A stretch of DNA of 57,500 nucleotides from Symbiodinium natans (GCA_905221605.1 CAJNDS010000837.1:1-57500); one strand, 5' to 3'; numbered from the stretch's first letter, positions 19,125-29,779 are shown. Notes: generated by a model not told the origin, from the sequence alone. Numbers and translations are program-made.

Positions 19125-19272
19125 GGTTAAAGGGTGTTAAGGGTTTTAAGGGCTTAAGGGTTTAGGGGTTTAAGGGGTTTAAGGGTTTTAAGGGTTTCAC
19201 GGGCTTAAGGGTTTAGGGTTCAAGGGTTAGGGTCTAAGGGTTTAGGGTTTGTTTAAGGTTTAAGGGTTTAGG
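19125..19272. repeat. TTTAAGGG variant array
   Basis: Repeats of GGGTTTAAGGG and GGGTTTTAAGGG, complementary in orientation to the array at 18882-19044. Confidence 0.95.
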
Positions 19273-19737
19273 GAGGCGTCGAGCTGATGAAAGGGTGTTA
19301 ATTGGGCACGTTGCCGCCAGCTCCTACTTCTCGGGGACAAGACCAACAAGCCAACTCCTGCAATTGAGGGCGGACAAACGCGAAACAATGCTCCTAAAAT
19401 CACACGCTTGTCCCTATTTGGAAATAGGAGGAGGCCGTAAACGTGCGATATTTCTCTCTGCCTGAGCGTAAACCCTAAGCCCGAAACATCGACACCGACA
19501 CACAGAAAAATGCCTGGAGTGGAAACCCTAAACCCTCACCCTCCCTTCACCCCCTCCCCACCCCCCCTCCGCCCCCCCCCACCAAGAAAAACAAGAGCCA
19601 ACCTCCTAAAGTTCCTAAAGCCATGAATTCCGGGATGTGTAGGGTCTTGTTTAGGTTTTAGGGTTTAGGGCCTCAGCCGGAATGCCGCCTAAAACCCTAA
19701 ACCCTCAACCCTAAAACTCGCCCTCCCCCCCTCGCAC

Positions 19738-19782
19738 CTCCCTCTCGGCCTTCCTTGTGAGGCTCAGGAGCATCTCACGCTC
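19738..19782 (-). CDS. Exon, helical cytoplasmic segment
   Basis: Fifteen codons EREMLLSLTRKAERE, acceptor CCCCCAAG, donor GTGCGA, phase 0 at both ends. CCCTAAA-like repeats lie on the low side (19691-19715). Confidence 0.65.
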
Positions 19783-19804
19783 CTTGGGGGAATATGGAAG
19801 GTTT

Positions 19805-19925
19805 ACGAAAATAGGGACCCCTAAAAGAGACCCCCAAATAGTAGGATTATGATAAGGACTCCAAGAAGGTGCCCCTAATTATGCAAACCCACTTATGGGG
19901 TATCTCCCCCAAACAGGAGGTTCCC
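19805..19925. repeat. Step-like dispersed repeat (GGGACCCC type)
   Basis: AGGGACCCCTAAAAG, AGACCCCCAAATAG, GGTGCCCCTAATTATG and GGGGTATCTCCCCC blocks, related to 12840-12925. Confidence 0.55.
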
Positions 19926-20462
19926 CCAAAGCGACCTTACAGCGGTGTAGTCCTTACTAAAGGAAACCCCTTCAAGAAAAGGGCACCCCCCCCTTTGTTC
20001 GTAACCCCTCAGACGTTTCAACGTGCTTCGGGTTGAGGGTTCAGGAGCTTGAGGGTTAAAGTTTTGGCTTGAAGGAGGAACTTGCCTTTGTTGTAGGCCT
20101 TTTGTTCTAAATCACCTTAGAATACTTGGCTGCACACAGAAGGGTAGCTATAAACTAAAGTTTTAGCTGCCTTATTTAGAACCCAATAAGCGCGAGAAGG
20201 CTAAGGATCTCAAGTTACAGTACAGTACCACAAAGTAGAGTTTAGGGTTTAGGGTGGTGGGGGGGGGGGGGGGATTCTCCTAAACCCTAAACCCTAAACC
20301 CCTAAACCCCTAAACCCCAAAACCCCTAAACCCTAAACCCTGGATTTAGGGCTTGGGTGGCCTAGCCAAAAGAATGTTCTGGGTTGTGGGGGGCAGCTGG
20401 GCCTTGAAAGCTTAGGGAACATGGCGCGACTTGGAGTGCCGGCTACGCCGATATTTTCAGTT

Positions 20463-20570
20463 TAGGGGTTTAGGGTACCCTAAACCCTAAACCCTAAACC
20501 CTAACCCCTAACCCCTAATCCCTAATCCCTAAACCCTAAACCCTAAACCCGAAACCCAAACCCTAAACCG
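20463..20570. repeat. Head-to-head telomere-like junction
   Basis: TTTAGGGGTTTAGGG runs directly through GTAC into CCCTAAACCCTAAA, so the two orientations meet with no exon between them. Confidence 0.9.
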
Positions 20571-20699
20571 CTTTGGGGTTCTGAGGCTTGGCCCTATTGA
20601 GAGAAAAAGTGGGGGGTGTTGACCGTCCCAGCTGGCCTTGTTCTTTGTGGCCGTGGCCGGAGCGGTAGACTTTCCTTGGATAGAAACACAACCCACATG

Positions 20700-20812
20700 G
20701 GCATTTCCCAAAATCGGGGTACCTCTTGATACCCCAAATAGACTAGAATCCCCTCAAAGGGACCCCCAAAAGGTACCCCCTCTTTTCGGAAACCCCCACA
20801 TGAATCAGGAAT
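20700..20812. repeat. Step-like dispersed repeat (GGGACCCC type)
   Basis: GGGGTACCTCTTGATACCCC, CCCTCAAAGGGACCCCC and AGGTACCCCCTC blocks, of the family at 12840-12925 and 19805-19925. Confidence 0.5.
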
Positions 20813-20890
20813 CAGGTTGCTGACGGTCTCTCCTACCGGCATCGCGCAGGTCCCGCCCAGTGACCCGGATAGTCCAGAGCCCGTTAAAAC

Positions 20891-20925
20891 GAGCTCTGCC
20901 GCAGCATGCGCTGGCACTCCTCAAC
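20891..20925 (-). CDS. Candidate exon, VEECQRMLRQS
   Basis: After an ATCATCAG acceptor the frame reads VEECQRMLRQS with a GTTTTA donor. The composition is helical. A second frame over the same bases is also open, so the frame is not settled. Confidence 0.4.
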
Positions 20926-21315
20926 CTGATGATAGTATAAACCCTCCAAACCCGCTATAAGTCCTAAAGCGCCCGCGCTATAAACCCAGAAAACCATAAA
21001 GATCCCTAATCTACAAAGCGTCAAACAGCCCTTAAAGGACCCGATGAAGCCCGACAAACCCACGCCAGCTCATAAATCCTCGGTAGCCTATAGGACCCTA
21101 GGCCCAAAGCTTTGGCCCCCAAAATGCCCCAAGTCCGGCCCAGGTAGGGTTTAGGGTTTAGGGTTCAGGGTTTTCCTGAACACAACACCGGAAGTGCCCG
21201 AAATTGCTCTTCATGCCTTATCTTAATGCCTTAGAATGCATGAATACCCCAAACCCAAATACTCAAAACCCTGAACCCCAAATAGCCTGACAACCCGAAC
21301 AATTTTAGGACAGCT

Positions 21316-21386
21316 CTGCAGGTCCCAGCGTCTCGTGGAGTACTTTGTCTCCACCTTGATCTCAAAAACGATTTCGTAGGGCCGTG
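21316..21386 (-). CDS. Exon, cytoplasmic segment
   Basis: The frame reads RPYEIVFEIKVETKYSTRRW and then DLQ, after an ACTGTAAG acceptor. It enters with CA, completing the G of 21495-21540 as alanine. The donor is a GC or GT just below 21316. Strongly protein-like sequence. Confidence 0.75.
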
Positions 21387-21494
21387 CTTACAGTTCCGGG
21401 TAATTGCAAGAGCTTATAGGGTTGAATCCCTCGAGAGATTTTTGGGGCTTGGGGCTCAGGGTTCAGGGCTCAGCAAACCCTGAACGCCCTGAAC

Positions 21495-21540
21495 CTGCAG
21501 AAGCCAGTTTTGCGAGGACCAGGGCACGCAAAGCAGCTAC
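21495..21540 (-). CDS. Exon, hydrophobic helical segment
   Basis: Fifteen codons VAALRALVLAKLASA plus G. Acceptor GTTTGAG, donor GTTCAG. It joins EKEL upstream in phase 0 and RPYEIV downstream through a split codon. Confidence 0.7.
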
Positions 21541-21643
21541 CTCAAACCCCCTAAAACCCTAAAGCCCTAAGCCCTAAACCCGAAACCCTAAGCCCTAAAC
21601 CCGAAATGAACCCGAAGACCCTTTGTGGCCAAGTAGCACCAAC

Positions 21644-21683
21644 CAGCTCCTTCTCTAAGTCGTCCTGGGCCTCGTTTGGCATG
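21644..21683 (-). CDS. Exon, acidic helical segment
   Basis: Thirteen codons MPNEAQDDLEKEL. The acceptor is the CCCCAG end of telomere-like repeats and the donor is GTTGGT. Flanks: CCCTAAA at 21550-21606 and TTTAGG-like at 21686-21710. Confidence 0.72.
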
Positions 21684-22330
21684 CTGGGGTTTAGGTTTCA
21701 GGGTTAGGGCTTCGGGCTCTTTTTCTGAGAAGACCACAGTATCACCAATGCAATTCTGTTGTGATGACTCATGATATGTCACCTGCACCAGTGCAACAGC
21801 TTTGGGTTTCATACGGCTTGAGGGTTTTGTAAAGGAAGTTCAAAAGCACCCTCAGGCCTCAAAGGCCCCAAGCCCCAAATGGCCTTTTTCTTTGGTGCTA
21901 CCGTTCAGGTTTGGGTCCCGTGTCGGATTCGCGCGCGTTTGCAGGTGTGCCGTGGTCCCCAAGCTCACTGCAAAGAACTCTGAAGACGGCACTTCCGAAC
22001 CCCGAAGCCTGAACAGCCCTAGCCCTTCCACCCCAGTCGCCCCCCAACCCCCGACTTCCTAAGCCCCTGGTGCGAGCCTTCATGACCTCTTCGTAGGACC
22101 CATCCTCAGCCCACACTCAGGGTTCATGGCCTTAAGCACCCTAAACCGCAAACCCTAGAAGCCCTCAAACACTCTACACCCTAAACCCAGAGGCCCCCTC
22201 AGAACCCAAAAACCCCCCTTAATCCCCGAAGCCTGAAACCCCCCAAACCTACCATCCACTGAAGTCTAAGCCGATTCCCTACCCGCAAGGTTTCAGGCTT
22301 TGAGAATTTCAATCCTGCCCAAGTCCTAAA

Positions 22331-22432
22331 CCCTCAACTTTTAAACTGTCAACCCTAAAACCCTAAACCCTAAACCCTAGACCCCGAACCCTAAACCCCA
22401 AACCCTAAGCCCTGAACCCTGAACCCTAAACG
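22331..22432. repeat. CCCTAAA array
   Basis: CCCTAAA, CCCTGAA and CCCCAAA units on the low side of the exon at 22442-22511. Confidence 0.95.
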
Positions 22433-22441
22433 CCTGTGCAC

Positions 22442-22511
22442 GCCGAGGGCTCCGAAGCGGCGGTGACTGAGGACCTCGGGATCTTCCTCGGAGACGTCCT
22501 CGGAGAAGGGC
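22442..22511 (-). CDS. Exon, acidic cytoplasmic segment
   Basis: Twenty-three codons: PFSEDVSEEDPEVLSHRRFG then ALG. Acceptor AAGCGCAG, donor GTGCAC. It enters with one base, completing AG from 23418-23483 as arginine. It sits between a CCCTAAA array and a long TTTAGGG array. Confidence 0.82.
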
Positions 22512-22880
22512 CTGCGCTTTAGGGGGTTTAGGGTTTAGGGTTTGGGGTTTAGGGTTTAGGGTTTAGGTTAGAGGGGGGGTTTAGGGTTTAGGGTTTAGAG
22601 TTTAGGGTTTAGGTTGTCAGGGCTTAGGGGGTTTTAGGGGTTTAGGGTTCAAGGGTTTAGGGCTTAGGGGGTTTTAGGTGCTTAGGGTTCAAGGGTTTAG
22701 GGGTTTGGAGGGTGTTAGGGTTGAAGAGTTCAAGGGTTTAGGGCGTCAGGGCTTAGGTTTAGGGTTCAATGGTTTAGGGGTTTAGGGGTTAGGGGGGTTA
22801 GGGGGGTTTAGGGTTCAAGGGTTTTAGGGCGATTGGGGTTTTAGGGGGTTTAGGGGGGTTTGGGGTTCAAGGGCTCAGGG
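22512..22880. repeat. Long degenerate TTTAGGG array
   Basis: About 370 bp of TTTAGGG motifs mixed with GGGGGTTTAG and AGGGTTCAAGGG variants, forming the 3' part of the intron on the coding strand. Confidence 0.95.
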
Positions 22881-23417
22881 GGTTAGGTTGGTCATGCTGT
22901 CAAGTCCCCTTGAGTGCGTGGCATAGGGTTCAGGTTCGAGCCGGATTGCCTCAAACCTGAAACCTTCAACCTAAAATCGGCTCAGAGCTATTTTGCTACT
23001 TGTGTACAGGAGCTCAAACAACATAGGGAATATCGGGCCTCCTTGACAGCTTCAAGTTGTGGATCCCTGTTTCTGTCTGAATCCCAACACTTCAAGACCC
23101 CAAGCCCGGCAGTTGGGGGCTCGGGTGCAAAGCCTCTAAGTCCCCCCAACAACAACGCCGAAGCACCAACAACACCCCCGCCCCCTTTTAGGTTTGCGAG
23201 AACCCTAAAAGCCCTTGCACCCCAGGGGGCCTTTTCACCCCAGACCCTAAACCCTAAAATCCCAAAATCCCAAAACCCTAAACCCAAAACGCGAAAGCCT
23301 CAAAGCCCTAAAGCCCCAAAAAACCCTAAAACTCCAAACCCTAAAGCCCTAAAGCCCCTAAAACCCTAAAGCCCGAAAGCCCCTCAAAACTCTAAACCCG
23401 CAAGAAGCGCCACCAAC
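22881..23417 (-). other. Intron
   Basis: Holds CCCTAAA/CCCAAAA repeats at 23232-23400. An ambiguous open stretch at 22990-23100 reads ELKQHREYRASLTA on plus and DPQLEAVKEARYSL on minus; neither was adopted. Confidence 0.5.
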
Positions 23418-23483
23418 CTCGACTCCCAGTGTCGGTGGGCAAGGGACTCGGAAAGCGGTGAGGGGTCGAGGACGCATAGGGAG
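23418..23483 (-). CDS. Exon, cytoplasmic segment
   Basis: Twenty-one codons beginning SLCVLDPSPLSESLAHRHW, with a one-base entry and a two-base exit. Acceptor ACACAAG, donor GTTGGT. It is part of a run of exons all joined by phase-2 introns. Confidence 0.78.
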
Positions 23484-23827
23484 CTTGTGTAGAGTTTGGG
23501 GTTTTAGGGTGGTGGTGGTGGGGAGGGGGCTAGCCCGAAACCCTAAATCCTAAACCCTGAACCTAAACCCTAAATCCTGGGTTTGCGGCTCAGGTTGTGG
23601 GGTTTAAGGTCTGGATAAAGGGCGCTCACTGTCGGGGGTACTTACCTTCCACCCTCAACTCGATGCCTGTAACCCGAACCACCCCACTCCCTAGGGCCAA
23701 GCCCATCGAGATCGAAGGATGTTTCAAGCTCATAGCTAGGGTTCACCCCAAACACTCCATGAGCTGGAAAGCAGTCTGCCTCCTTAACCCAAAACCCTAG
23801 AGTCTGGAACCCTGGAACGCCTGGAAC

Positions 23828-23896
23828 TGCCAAAAGAAGTCTTGGTGCCCCGGACTGTGGCGACATGGCGGCGTGTCGGACGTGCACCCCCCCATC
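23828..23896 (-). CDS. Exon, cytoplasmic segment
   Basis: Twenty-two codons: MGGCTSDTPPCRHSPG then HQDFFW. The acceptor is ACCCGCAG and the donor is GTTCCA. Phase-2 junctions on both sides agree with neighbours. Confidence 0.68.
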
Positions 23897-23960
23897 CTGC
23901 GGGTTTCAGGGTGTCGGGCTAGGGTAGGATCAACCCCATTTTTTTTCGGAAGCTTTGGAT

Positions 23961-24029
23961 CTAAACCCTAAACCCTAAACCCTAAACCCTAAACCCTGAA
24001 CCCTGAACCCTGAACCCTAAACCCTAAAT
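23961..24029. repeat. CCCTAAA array
   Basis: CCCTAAA and CCCTGAA units on the low side of the exon at 24052-24087. Confidence 0.95.
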
Positions 24030-24051
24030 ATTGGGGCTTGCAGTCGAAGAC

Positions 24052-24087
24052 CAAAAACCCCGAAACTCAAGCCCCACGTCCGAATCC
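24052..24087 (-). CDS. Small exon, cytoplasmic segment
   Basis: Eleven codons DSDVGLEFRGF plus TG, between a GGAGTGAG acceptor and a GTCTTC donor. It fits both neighbours in phase 2. Confidence 0.6.
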
Positions 24088-24187
24088 CTCACTCCGAAAG
24101 GGGAGGCTCTGGAAAGCCCCCCCAATTCCCGAAACCCTGCACCCTAAGCCCTAAACCCTAAAGCCCTGAACCTTTTGGTCTTAGAAC

Positions 24188-24218
24188 CGGAAGCCCTGAG
24201 TTCTGTAGGCTTCAGCGC
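24188..24218 (-). CDS. Small exon, cytoplasmic segment
   Basis: Nine codons AEAYRTQGF plus CG, acceptor CTAATTAG, donor GTTCTA. CCCTAAA-like repeats lie at 24128-24170. This is the first exon of the phase-2 run going downstream. Confidence 0.55.
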
Positions 24219-24559
24219 CTAATTAGTTTCGGGGGCTTCCGCGCTTTAGGGCTTGATTCAACTTCTGAGAACTTTTTTGGGGCCTCTAGTGTAGTATGTT
24301 TTCTTAAGCCCAGAATCGGCAAACCCCTTTTTCGGGGTCTCGATTATGGCATATCATCCCTTAGCGTGCAAAAAGCTCAAAAACATTGATCAACAGTCAC
24401 ATGTGACTTGAAAGGCCAGTCAGACACTATCCTCAAAACCTGTACCCTCGAACTTGAACCCGAAACCCATTGCAACCGCGGCCAGTCCTGCTGCAACGCG
24501 TGCATCGCCTCAAACCGTGGGGGGGGGGGCGGGCTTGCGGTTGTGGGTTTAGGGGTTGG

Positions 24560-24646
24560 GAACAGTCCTTCATAGGGATTTACCCCTATTATCATCCTTA
24601 TTAAGGACTGTTAAGGACTGTTCGAAAAGGGGGGGAAACATCCCAA
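24560..24646. repeat. GGGATGTTCCC-type dispersed element
   Basis: Contains TATCATCCTTATTAAGGACT, a duplicated AAGGACTGTT, then AAAAGGGGGG and AAACATCCCAAG. The same order occurs at 49165-49205 and, inverted, at 45628-45742. Confidence 0.6.
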
Positions 24647-26243
24647 GTTCAAGGGTTGGGGGTTTTGCAGTCTAGGGCTCGAGGTTTAATAGTTCCGGGA
24701 GGGTACAAAGGTTAAACAGCAGCAGATGCTCTTCCAGAAGAGGGAGCCACCAAAATGCTTAGTAGACAAACCCAGGTTTCTGCGCGTGCCTGCTGGCGCA
24801 CAGCGACGCACCGAAGCCCGATTCATTACTTTAAAAAAGGTACATTTTTTGTAAATGATCTCCCTCACATGAATAATGAATAATGCCCTACACCTTTATC
24901 TCCTGACTGCTTGCGGCGATGCAGGAAGCGCAGCGCTCACTTCCACCCTCACCCGACAAAAACAACAACAACGCACAACCCCTCCCCACCCACACCTACA
25001 CCTACACCTCCACCTCCACCTCCACCTAAACGGCAAGGAAGTTTCTACTATGGTACCCCCAAAAAACAAAGACATTTGAGTCACATGAAAGCAACAAAAG
25101 ATACCAAGGCCCTTGCGCTCAACGGAGCAAAAAGGCAACACAGAAAACAAACATGGCCTTTTAAACCCTAGACCTTCCGAAGTCCCCAATGTGCTCAACA
25201 AGAAGGCCCAGCGGCATCGTAGATCTGCGTCTGGGAGTTTGACATCACGTCGAGCTGGCTCCCTGGGCAGAGGCCCCAGCTCCGAAGCACTTTCTTCCCT
25301 AGATCCCAAAGTAACCTAGGAGAGATTTGAAGGCGCCCCCTTTTTTGTTCTTCTCAAGAGAGCTAAGTACGGGAGCCTAACCCCCCCCGCCCCCCCTCAG
25401 GAGGGAATGAAGGCCTCTCGCAACTTCGCAACTCTGAGGCGACGTCTTGAGGATCTCGGAATCATCATCCCGTTGCTGGGGAATTACACTCATAGCTTGC
25501 TTAGACACTTCCCATCTTTCCTGTTGTTACTCGTGTCCTCATGATTTCGAGTGTGGGCAAGGTATACGATCTCAGCAAACTGACATAGGTGGCTTCGAGC
25601 AAGATGAGTGGCAGTTGACGGTTGCGGGCCATGTTCTCAAAACTCCAGGAAGGTTGGACCTTGTGGTCCTCTGGAGCAGGTTTGCGCTCTCTTGCATTTG
25701 GAGGGGTCCAGAATTCAATCGAGGGGTGAAGAGCAGCCTGTTTTCAGGGGAGTTGGAGTGCGGGCATGGTGTGCTCCGAGTGACAATACGCGCCAATATG
25801 CAGCAGCGCGAACACCTCCGTTAGGGGTGCTCCCCGTCAGAACACATGCTTCGCCCCAGAATTTGCTTTGGCATCTGGCGAATTGGGATGTAGCTCTGTT
25901 AATATTGTTACTCTTGGAGTTGAGCAGTTGAGATTTGATGCAAGGGCCGTGTGAAGGCCGTTGCATCGAGGATGTACAGCGTCACCATCTGGAATCATCT
26001 GGACTGCTTGAAGCTGCGCAGGGAGTGCTTTCTCAGTTAGTGTGTGTGGCCCTGTATTTCTGGCATGCCTGCACGTAATGGAGACGAAGATGCGAGTACC
26101 GACGCTAGGAACAACACTTGTCACTGCGAGAAACTCAAATCCAAAAATCTGAGATGCGAGCACCGCCACTACCAAAAAATGCTCTGACTGGAAGCGCCCC
26201 AAACCCAACGCGTGTTTAACTGGTTCAGTTCCTTCGGAAAACA

Positions 26244-26295
26244 CATCGACAAAAAACGAAAGCCTGTTCGGAAAAAAAGGTTCTTGAAAAAGAGC
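26244..26295. repeat. Direct repeat flanking the minisatellite, low side
   Basis: CATCGAC, then AAGCCTG..C, AAAAA, GTTC.TGAA.AAGAGC, matching 26787-26835 in order and strand. Confidence 0.7.
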
Positions 26296-26296
26296 C

Positions 26297-26786
26297 GCAG
26301 GATTTGCGTTTAGTGTCCCACCCAATAGGTCTCAGCAGGAAGCAGGGTGTGCGTTAATGTCCCACCGCCGGTTTTGCTGTAATTTAGTGTCCCACTCAGT
26401 AGGTCTCATGAGGCAGCAAGATTTTCTTTAGTGTCCCACCGCAAGACGAATTTTTAGTGTCACGGGGGATGTGCTTGAATTTTGTGTCTCACCGAGTAGG
26501 TCTCATGAGGAAGCAGGATTTGCTTCAGTGTCCCACCGTAGGATTTGCTTTAGTGTCCCACCACAGGATTTGCTTTTGTGTCCCATCCAGTAGGTCTCAT
26601 GAGGAAGCAGGACTCGTTTTAGTGTCTGCCCCACCCAGTAGGAGGAAGCTGGATTTTCTTCAGTGTCCCACCGCAGGATTTGCTGAGGTGTCCCACCCAG
26701 TAGGTCTCATGAGGAAGCAGGATTTGCTTTAGTGTCCCACCGCAGGTGTTGCTTTTGTGTTCCGGAAGGTCTGATTTGCTTTAGCG
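26297..26786. repeat. Minisatellite (TTTAGTGTCCCACCGCAGGA / CAGTAGGTCTCATGAGGAAG)
   Basis: Two alternating motifs, about 25 and 27 bp, repeated roughly ten times with drift. No telomere motif inside. The plus strand is open across part of it only because of its repeat structure. Confidence 0.9.
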
Positions 26787-26835
26787 CATCGACATGCGCA
26801 AGCCTGCTCAGAAAAACATGTTCCTGAACAAGAGC
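26787..26835. repeat. Direct repeat flanking the minisatellite, high side
   Basis: Partner of 26244-26295. The pair brackets the minisatellite like target or flanking duplications. Confidence 0.7.
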
Positions 26836-27147
26836 GCTGTTAAACCCACTGAAGGGACATCTCAAATCACCCAAAGGATATAGGAAGGGAAAAGCGAGTT
26901 GATACGTGCTGACGCAAAGGGCTTGGGGGGCAGTTGAGCAGCCCTAGCCGCGTGAGATCAAAACACGAGCTAGACAAACGCCTAGAACCCCAAACCCCCA
27001 AAACCCAACCAACTAAACTTAAACCCCAACCCTTGAACCCGCCCCAGGTTACCCCTTACCCCTTAACCCCTAAACCTCGAAACCCCTAAACCCCTAAACC
27101 CTAAACCCTAAACCCCTAAGAAAAGCCCAGGAAGCCCCGGATTCGAC

Positions 27148-27212
27148 CTCAGGATGAGAGCTGAGCGGCGAATGTGGAGAAGGTGGGCCAAGAGCGCCTG
27201 GAGCCTGGTTTG
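27148..27212 (-). CDS. Exon, leucine-rich helix
   Basis: Twenty-one codons: QTRLQALLAHLLHIRR then SALIL. Acceptor AGCTCAAG, donor GTCGAA. CCCTAAA repeats at 27060-27115 mark the low side. The amphipathic leucine pattern suggests a coiled coil or helical linker. Confidence 0.65.
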
Positions 27213-28527
27213 CTTGAGCTTTTACGTTCTTCTTGATGCATCTTTGTGTTTATGTGCTTTTGGCCTTTTTGTTCTTTTTTTGGGGGGAGGAGTTGGTTTA
27301 TAGAGAGCGCGGATTAGGGATTATGGGGCGTGTAGGGTTTAAAGGGTTTGATGGGGGTTGCGGGGGGCCCAGAAGGGGATTAGGGGGCTTAGGGCTGAGG
27401 GGGTTCAAGGGATTCAGGGTCTTACGGTTGCTTGGGGCTTACAAGGCTCTACGATTTAGAGGTCTAAGGGGTTGAGGGGTTAAGAGGTTTTGAGGTTTAG
27501 GGTTTGGAGGTTTAGAGGTGTAAGGGGCTTGGGGTTTCGGGGCTCAGGGCTTTTAAGGGGCTTTTGTTCAAGGGAATCACGGGGCTTTAAGGTTTGTGGG
27601 GGACCTAGGTTGACCCTCCGCTCGATAAGGGGTCAAACTTAAACAGGGAACCACAAGAGGATCATAAAATTCGAGAACTGGCCGCGTCAGCAAATGGTTT
27701 GTTTAAAGCTAGGGCTCTCTCGTTTTGCGAAGGCTACGAGGGGTTGCACAGAACGTTTTGAGGCATTTCGGAAGGGTTGATTGACCACGCTCTTCGGGGT
27801 TCCCTAGCTGCGAAGACTTTAGATGGCAAGGGAACGTGACCAGCGGCCCTGACGGGTCCTTAGGCCAGACCAGACCCAAGAGTAACCTAGGAATAACAAG
27901 GGCGCACTTGGTTTAAAGGGGCATCCAAGCGACCCAAACCCTAACAAACAAGGAAAAAGGGCCTACTCTGGGTCCTAGTAGGTCTAGGGTGCTGGGCGTG
28001 AGGCAAATTCAAGCAGAGGCCCAAGACTCCGACCCACCCTGGTCCAAGAAGACCTGCAAGCGCTTACTTGTGGCGGGCTTCGGAATTCGTAGCGGGGCAT
28101 GAGGGCGCTTCTGGAATCTCGGCTTCAGGGCTTCTGAGTTTAAAGGGCCTGTTACGGGCTTTCGGGTAAAGAGTTTTGCAGGGCTCAAGGTTTGAGATTT
28201 TCGGGTTGAGCCCGGGGTCTCAAGCCTCGCACTGTGTCGTTTTTCCCTTAGACATTCCGCCCTCGAACCCTAAACCTTAAGGTTCAGGCTTCCGAGAAAG
28301 CCCCCCGCTACCTGAGGGGTCCAAGGCTCCAAGGCAGAGCCCCACAAGCATCCTCAAGCCAGGAAGGTGCACGTGACACGTGACACTACAACCCCCCCCC
28401 CCCCCAAAAAAAAAAAAAAAGAAACACCTAAAACCCCAAAAAGCTCCAACACACCCATAAATAATACTCACGGAAAGCCACACGTTAGAAGTCATAAGAC
28501 CCTGAGCTCCAAAGCCCCAAAGACCAC
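27213..28527 (-). other. Intron
   Basis: Degenerate TTTAGGG motifs (27320-27560), the dispersed repeat copy at 27871-27979 and a C/A homopolymer pair at 28389-28420. A possible 16-nt exon at 28038-28053 is too small to call. Confidence 0.5.
27871..27979. repeat. Dispersed repeat, copy 2
   Basis: Same blocks in the same order as 4592-4704, with small indels. Confidence 0.75.
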
Positions 28528-28559
28528 TAGCCTGCTCTTTGGCCGCGCGGCAGAGTGTC
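28528..28559 (-). CDS. Small candidate exon
   Basis: TLCRAAKEQA with a GCTCTCAG acceptor and GTGGTC donor. Short, but composition and sites are good. Confidence 0.5.
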
Positions 28560-29096
28560 CTGAGAGCAGCCAAAAAGGTGACGTCGATTGAAAAATCCCG
28601 ATGCCTCTACCCTATTCGCTGTTCTCTAATTTCATTTTGTATTCGAGGTTCAGGGTTCAGGGTTTCCCAACCTTACAAGAAAGGCCCCCGAAACAACACG
28701 GTTAGATTTTTGGGACTGACTGAGCATTCTTGATCAAGGGCAGACCGTATGATGTTCGCGCTGGTGTTAACATTGTGGTGCGTATACTCTCACACAGCCC
28801 TCAAACCAAAACACTTTGACAAGGAATAAGACAACGGGAAGCACAACAAATGGGAGTAACAAAATGGGAGTCGCCAAGCCCATTCAAACTGAGTTACAGG
28901 ATGTTTGGGGCTACGGTCCGTCCATCCCAGAATTCACGGCGTTCCTAAACCTTAAACCCCGTTTTCAACCCTACAGTAGCCCTCGAAGCCCAATAAGGCC
29001 TACAAACGAAGCCCTATACAAGCCTCAGCCCTGGAAGCCCGTAAGCCCTAAACCCTAAACCCTCTAGCCCCAGGGCTTTGACGGCATCCAAGCCAC
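28560..29096 (-). other. Intron with a plus-strand open frame
   Basis: An 80-codon plus frame at 28816-29058 includes LQDVWGYGPSIPEFTAFLN. It has no supporting neighbours on plus, so I leave it uncalled. Confidence 0.35.
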
Positions 29097-29147
29097 GGAG
29101 CACATGACATCGGCCTTCTCTCCACGGCCGGAAGCCGCGGCCGGAAG
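29097..29147 (-). CDS. Exon, LPAAASGRGEKADVMCS
   Basis: Seventeen codons from an AAAGAGCAG acceptor to a GTGGCT donor, phase 0 at both ends. CCCTAAA repeats at 29046-29064. Low-complexity beginning, otherwise ordinary protein composition. Confidence 0.6.
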
Positions 29148-29645
29148 CTGCTCTTTGATGCTTTTGCTTTGCTGGTCTTGAAACTGTAGGGCCGTTGAGG
29201 GTCATCTGGGAGGGTTCCAAAGTTTGAGGCTCCAGGTTGAAAACTTCAAAACTGTTGGCTATGAGGGTTCAGGCCAAGGTCTGGAAAGGACAAGGCATTG
29301 CGTCGGGCTGTCGGATTATCCCAAGTCTTTAGGGTTTAGGGCTTTCGCCTCAACTAGGAACATTGAACGCGTGTCTTGCACCTGCATACCGGCGTTTCAG
29401 CCGACACAGCTTCCGGTGATTTGGATTTTCTGTCAGGTGTGCGACTGATGTTATCTGATGTTAGCCCACAAAAATCAAGGAAAGCAACTCGATCTCTGCC
29501 TCGTTTTCCCCCCCTGACGCGGCGTCGATATTACCTCATCATCACAGACTGGTTGAGGTAACCTTAACACCCCAAACCCTGATAACCCTAAACCCTGCAC
29601 CCCTAAACCCTGAACCCTGATAACCCTGAACCCTCAACCCGAGAC

Positions 29646-29698
29646 TTGCGTGTCCTGGCCTGGCCGACCCTCAAGAGCCAGCGACTGGCCCGGGCTGC
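29646..29698 (-). CDS. Exon, arginine-rich helix
   Basis: The frame reads AARASRWLLRVGQARTR; acceptor GCTGTGAG, donor GTCTCG. Flanks are typical (CCCTAAA 29565-29640, TTTAGGG 29720-29760). Arginine spacing (R-x-x-R-x-x-x-R) is reminiscent of S4 but not regular enough to call a second voltage sensor. Confidence 0.62.
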
Positions 29699-29779
29699 CT
29701 CACAGCAAGGGTTTGGGTTTAGCTGGGTTTAGGGTTTTGGGTTCAGGGTTTAGGGTTCAAGGCCAACTTTTCCACAACC

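Larger units (their letters stand above)
24219..27147 (-). other. Largely repeat-free 2.9-kb gap between exons
   Basis: Telomere-like motifs are nearly absent from 24.6 to 26.95 kb. It holds candidate minus frames at 24475-24515 (AMHALQQDWPR) and 25190-25260 (SQLDVMSNSQTQIYDAAG), a 162-codon minus frame at 25837-26325 of unknown meaning, and a minisatellite. I cannot assign a gene. Confidence 0.45.

Noticed and set aside
25837-26325. 162-codon minus open frame
   Set aside because: By a rough estimate about two frames of this length are expected by chance in 57.5 kb; no motif, no splice context, and part lies in the repeat flank.
28816-29058. 80-codon plus frame containing LQDVWGYGPSIPEF
   Set aside because: No neighbouring plus exons and no family match; the acceptor-like TTACAG before it is not enough.
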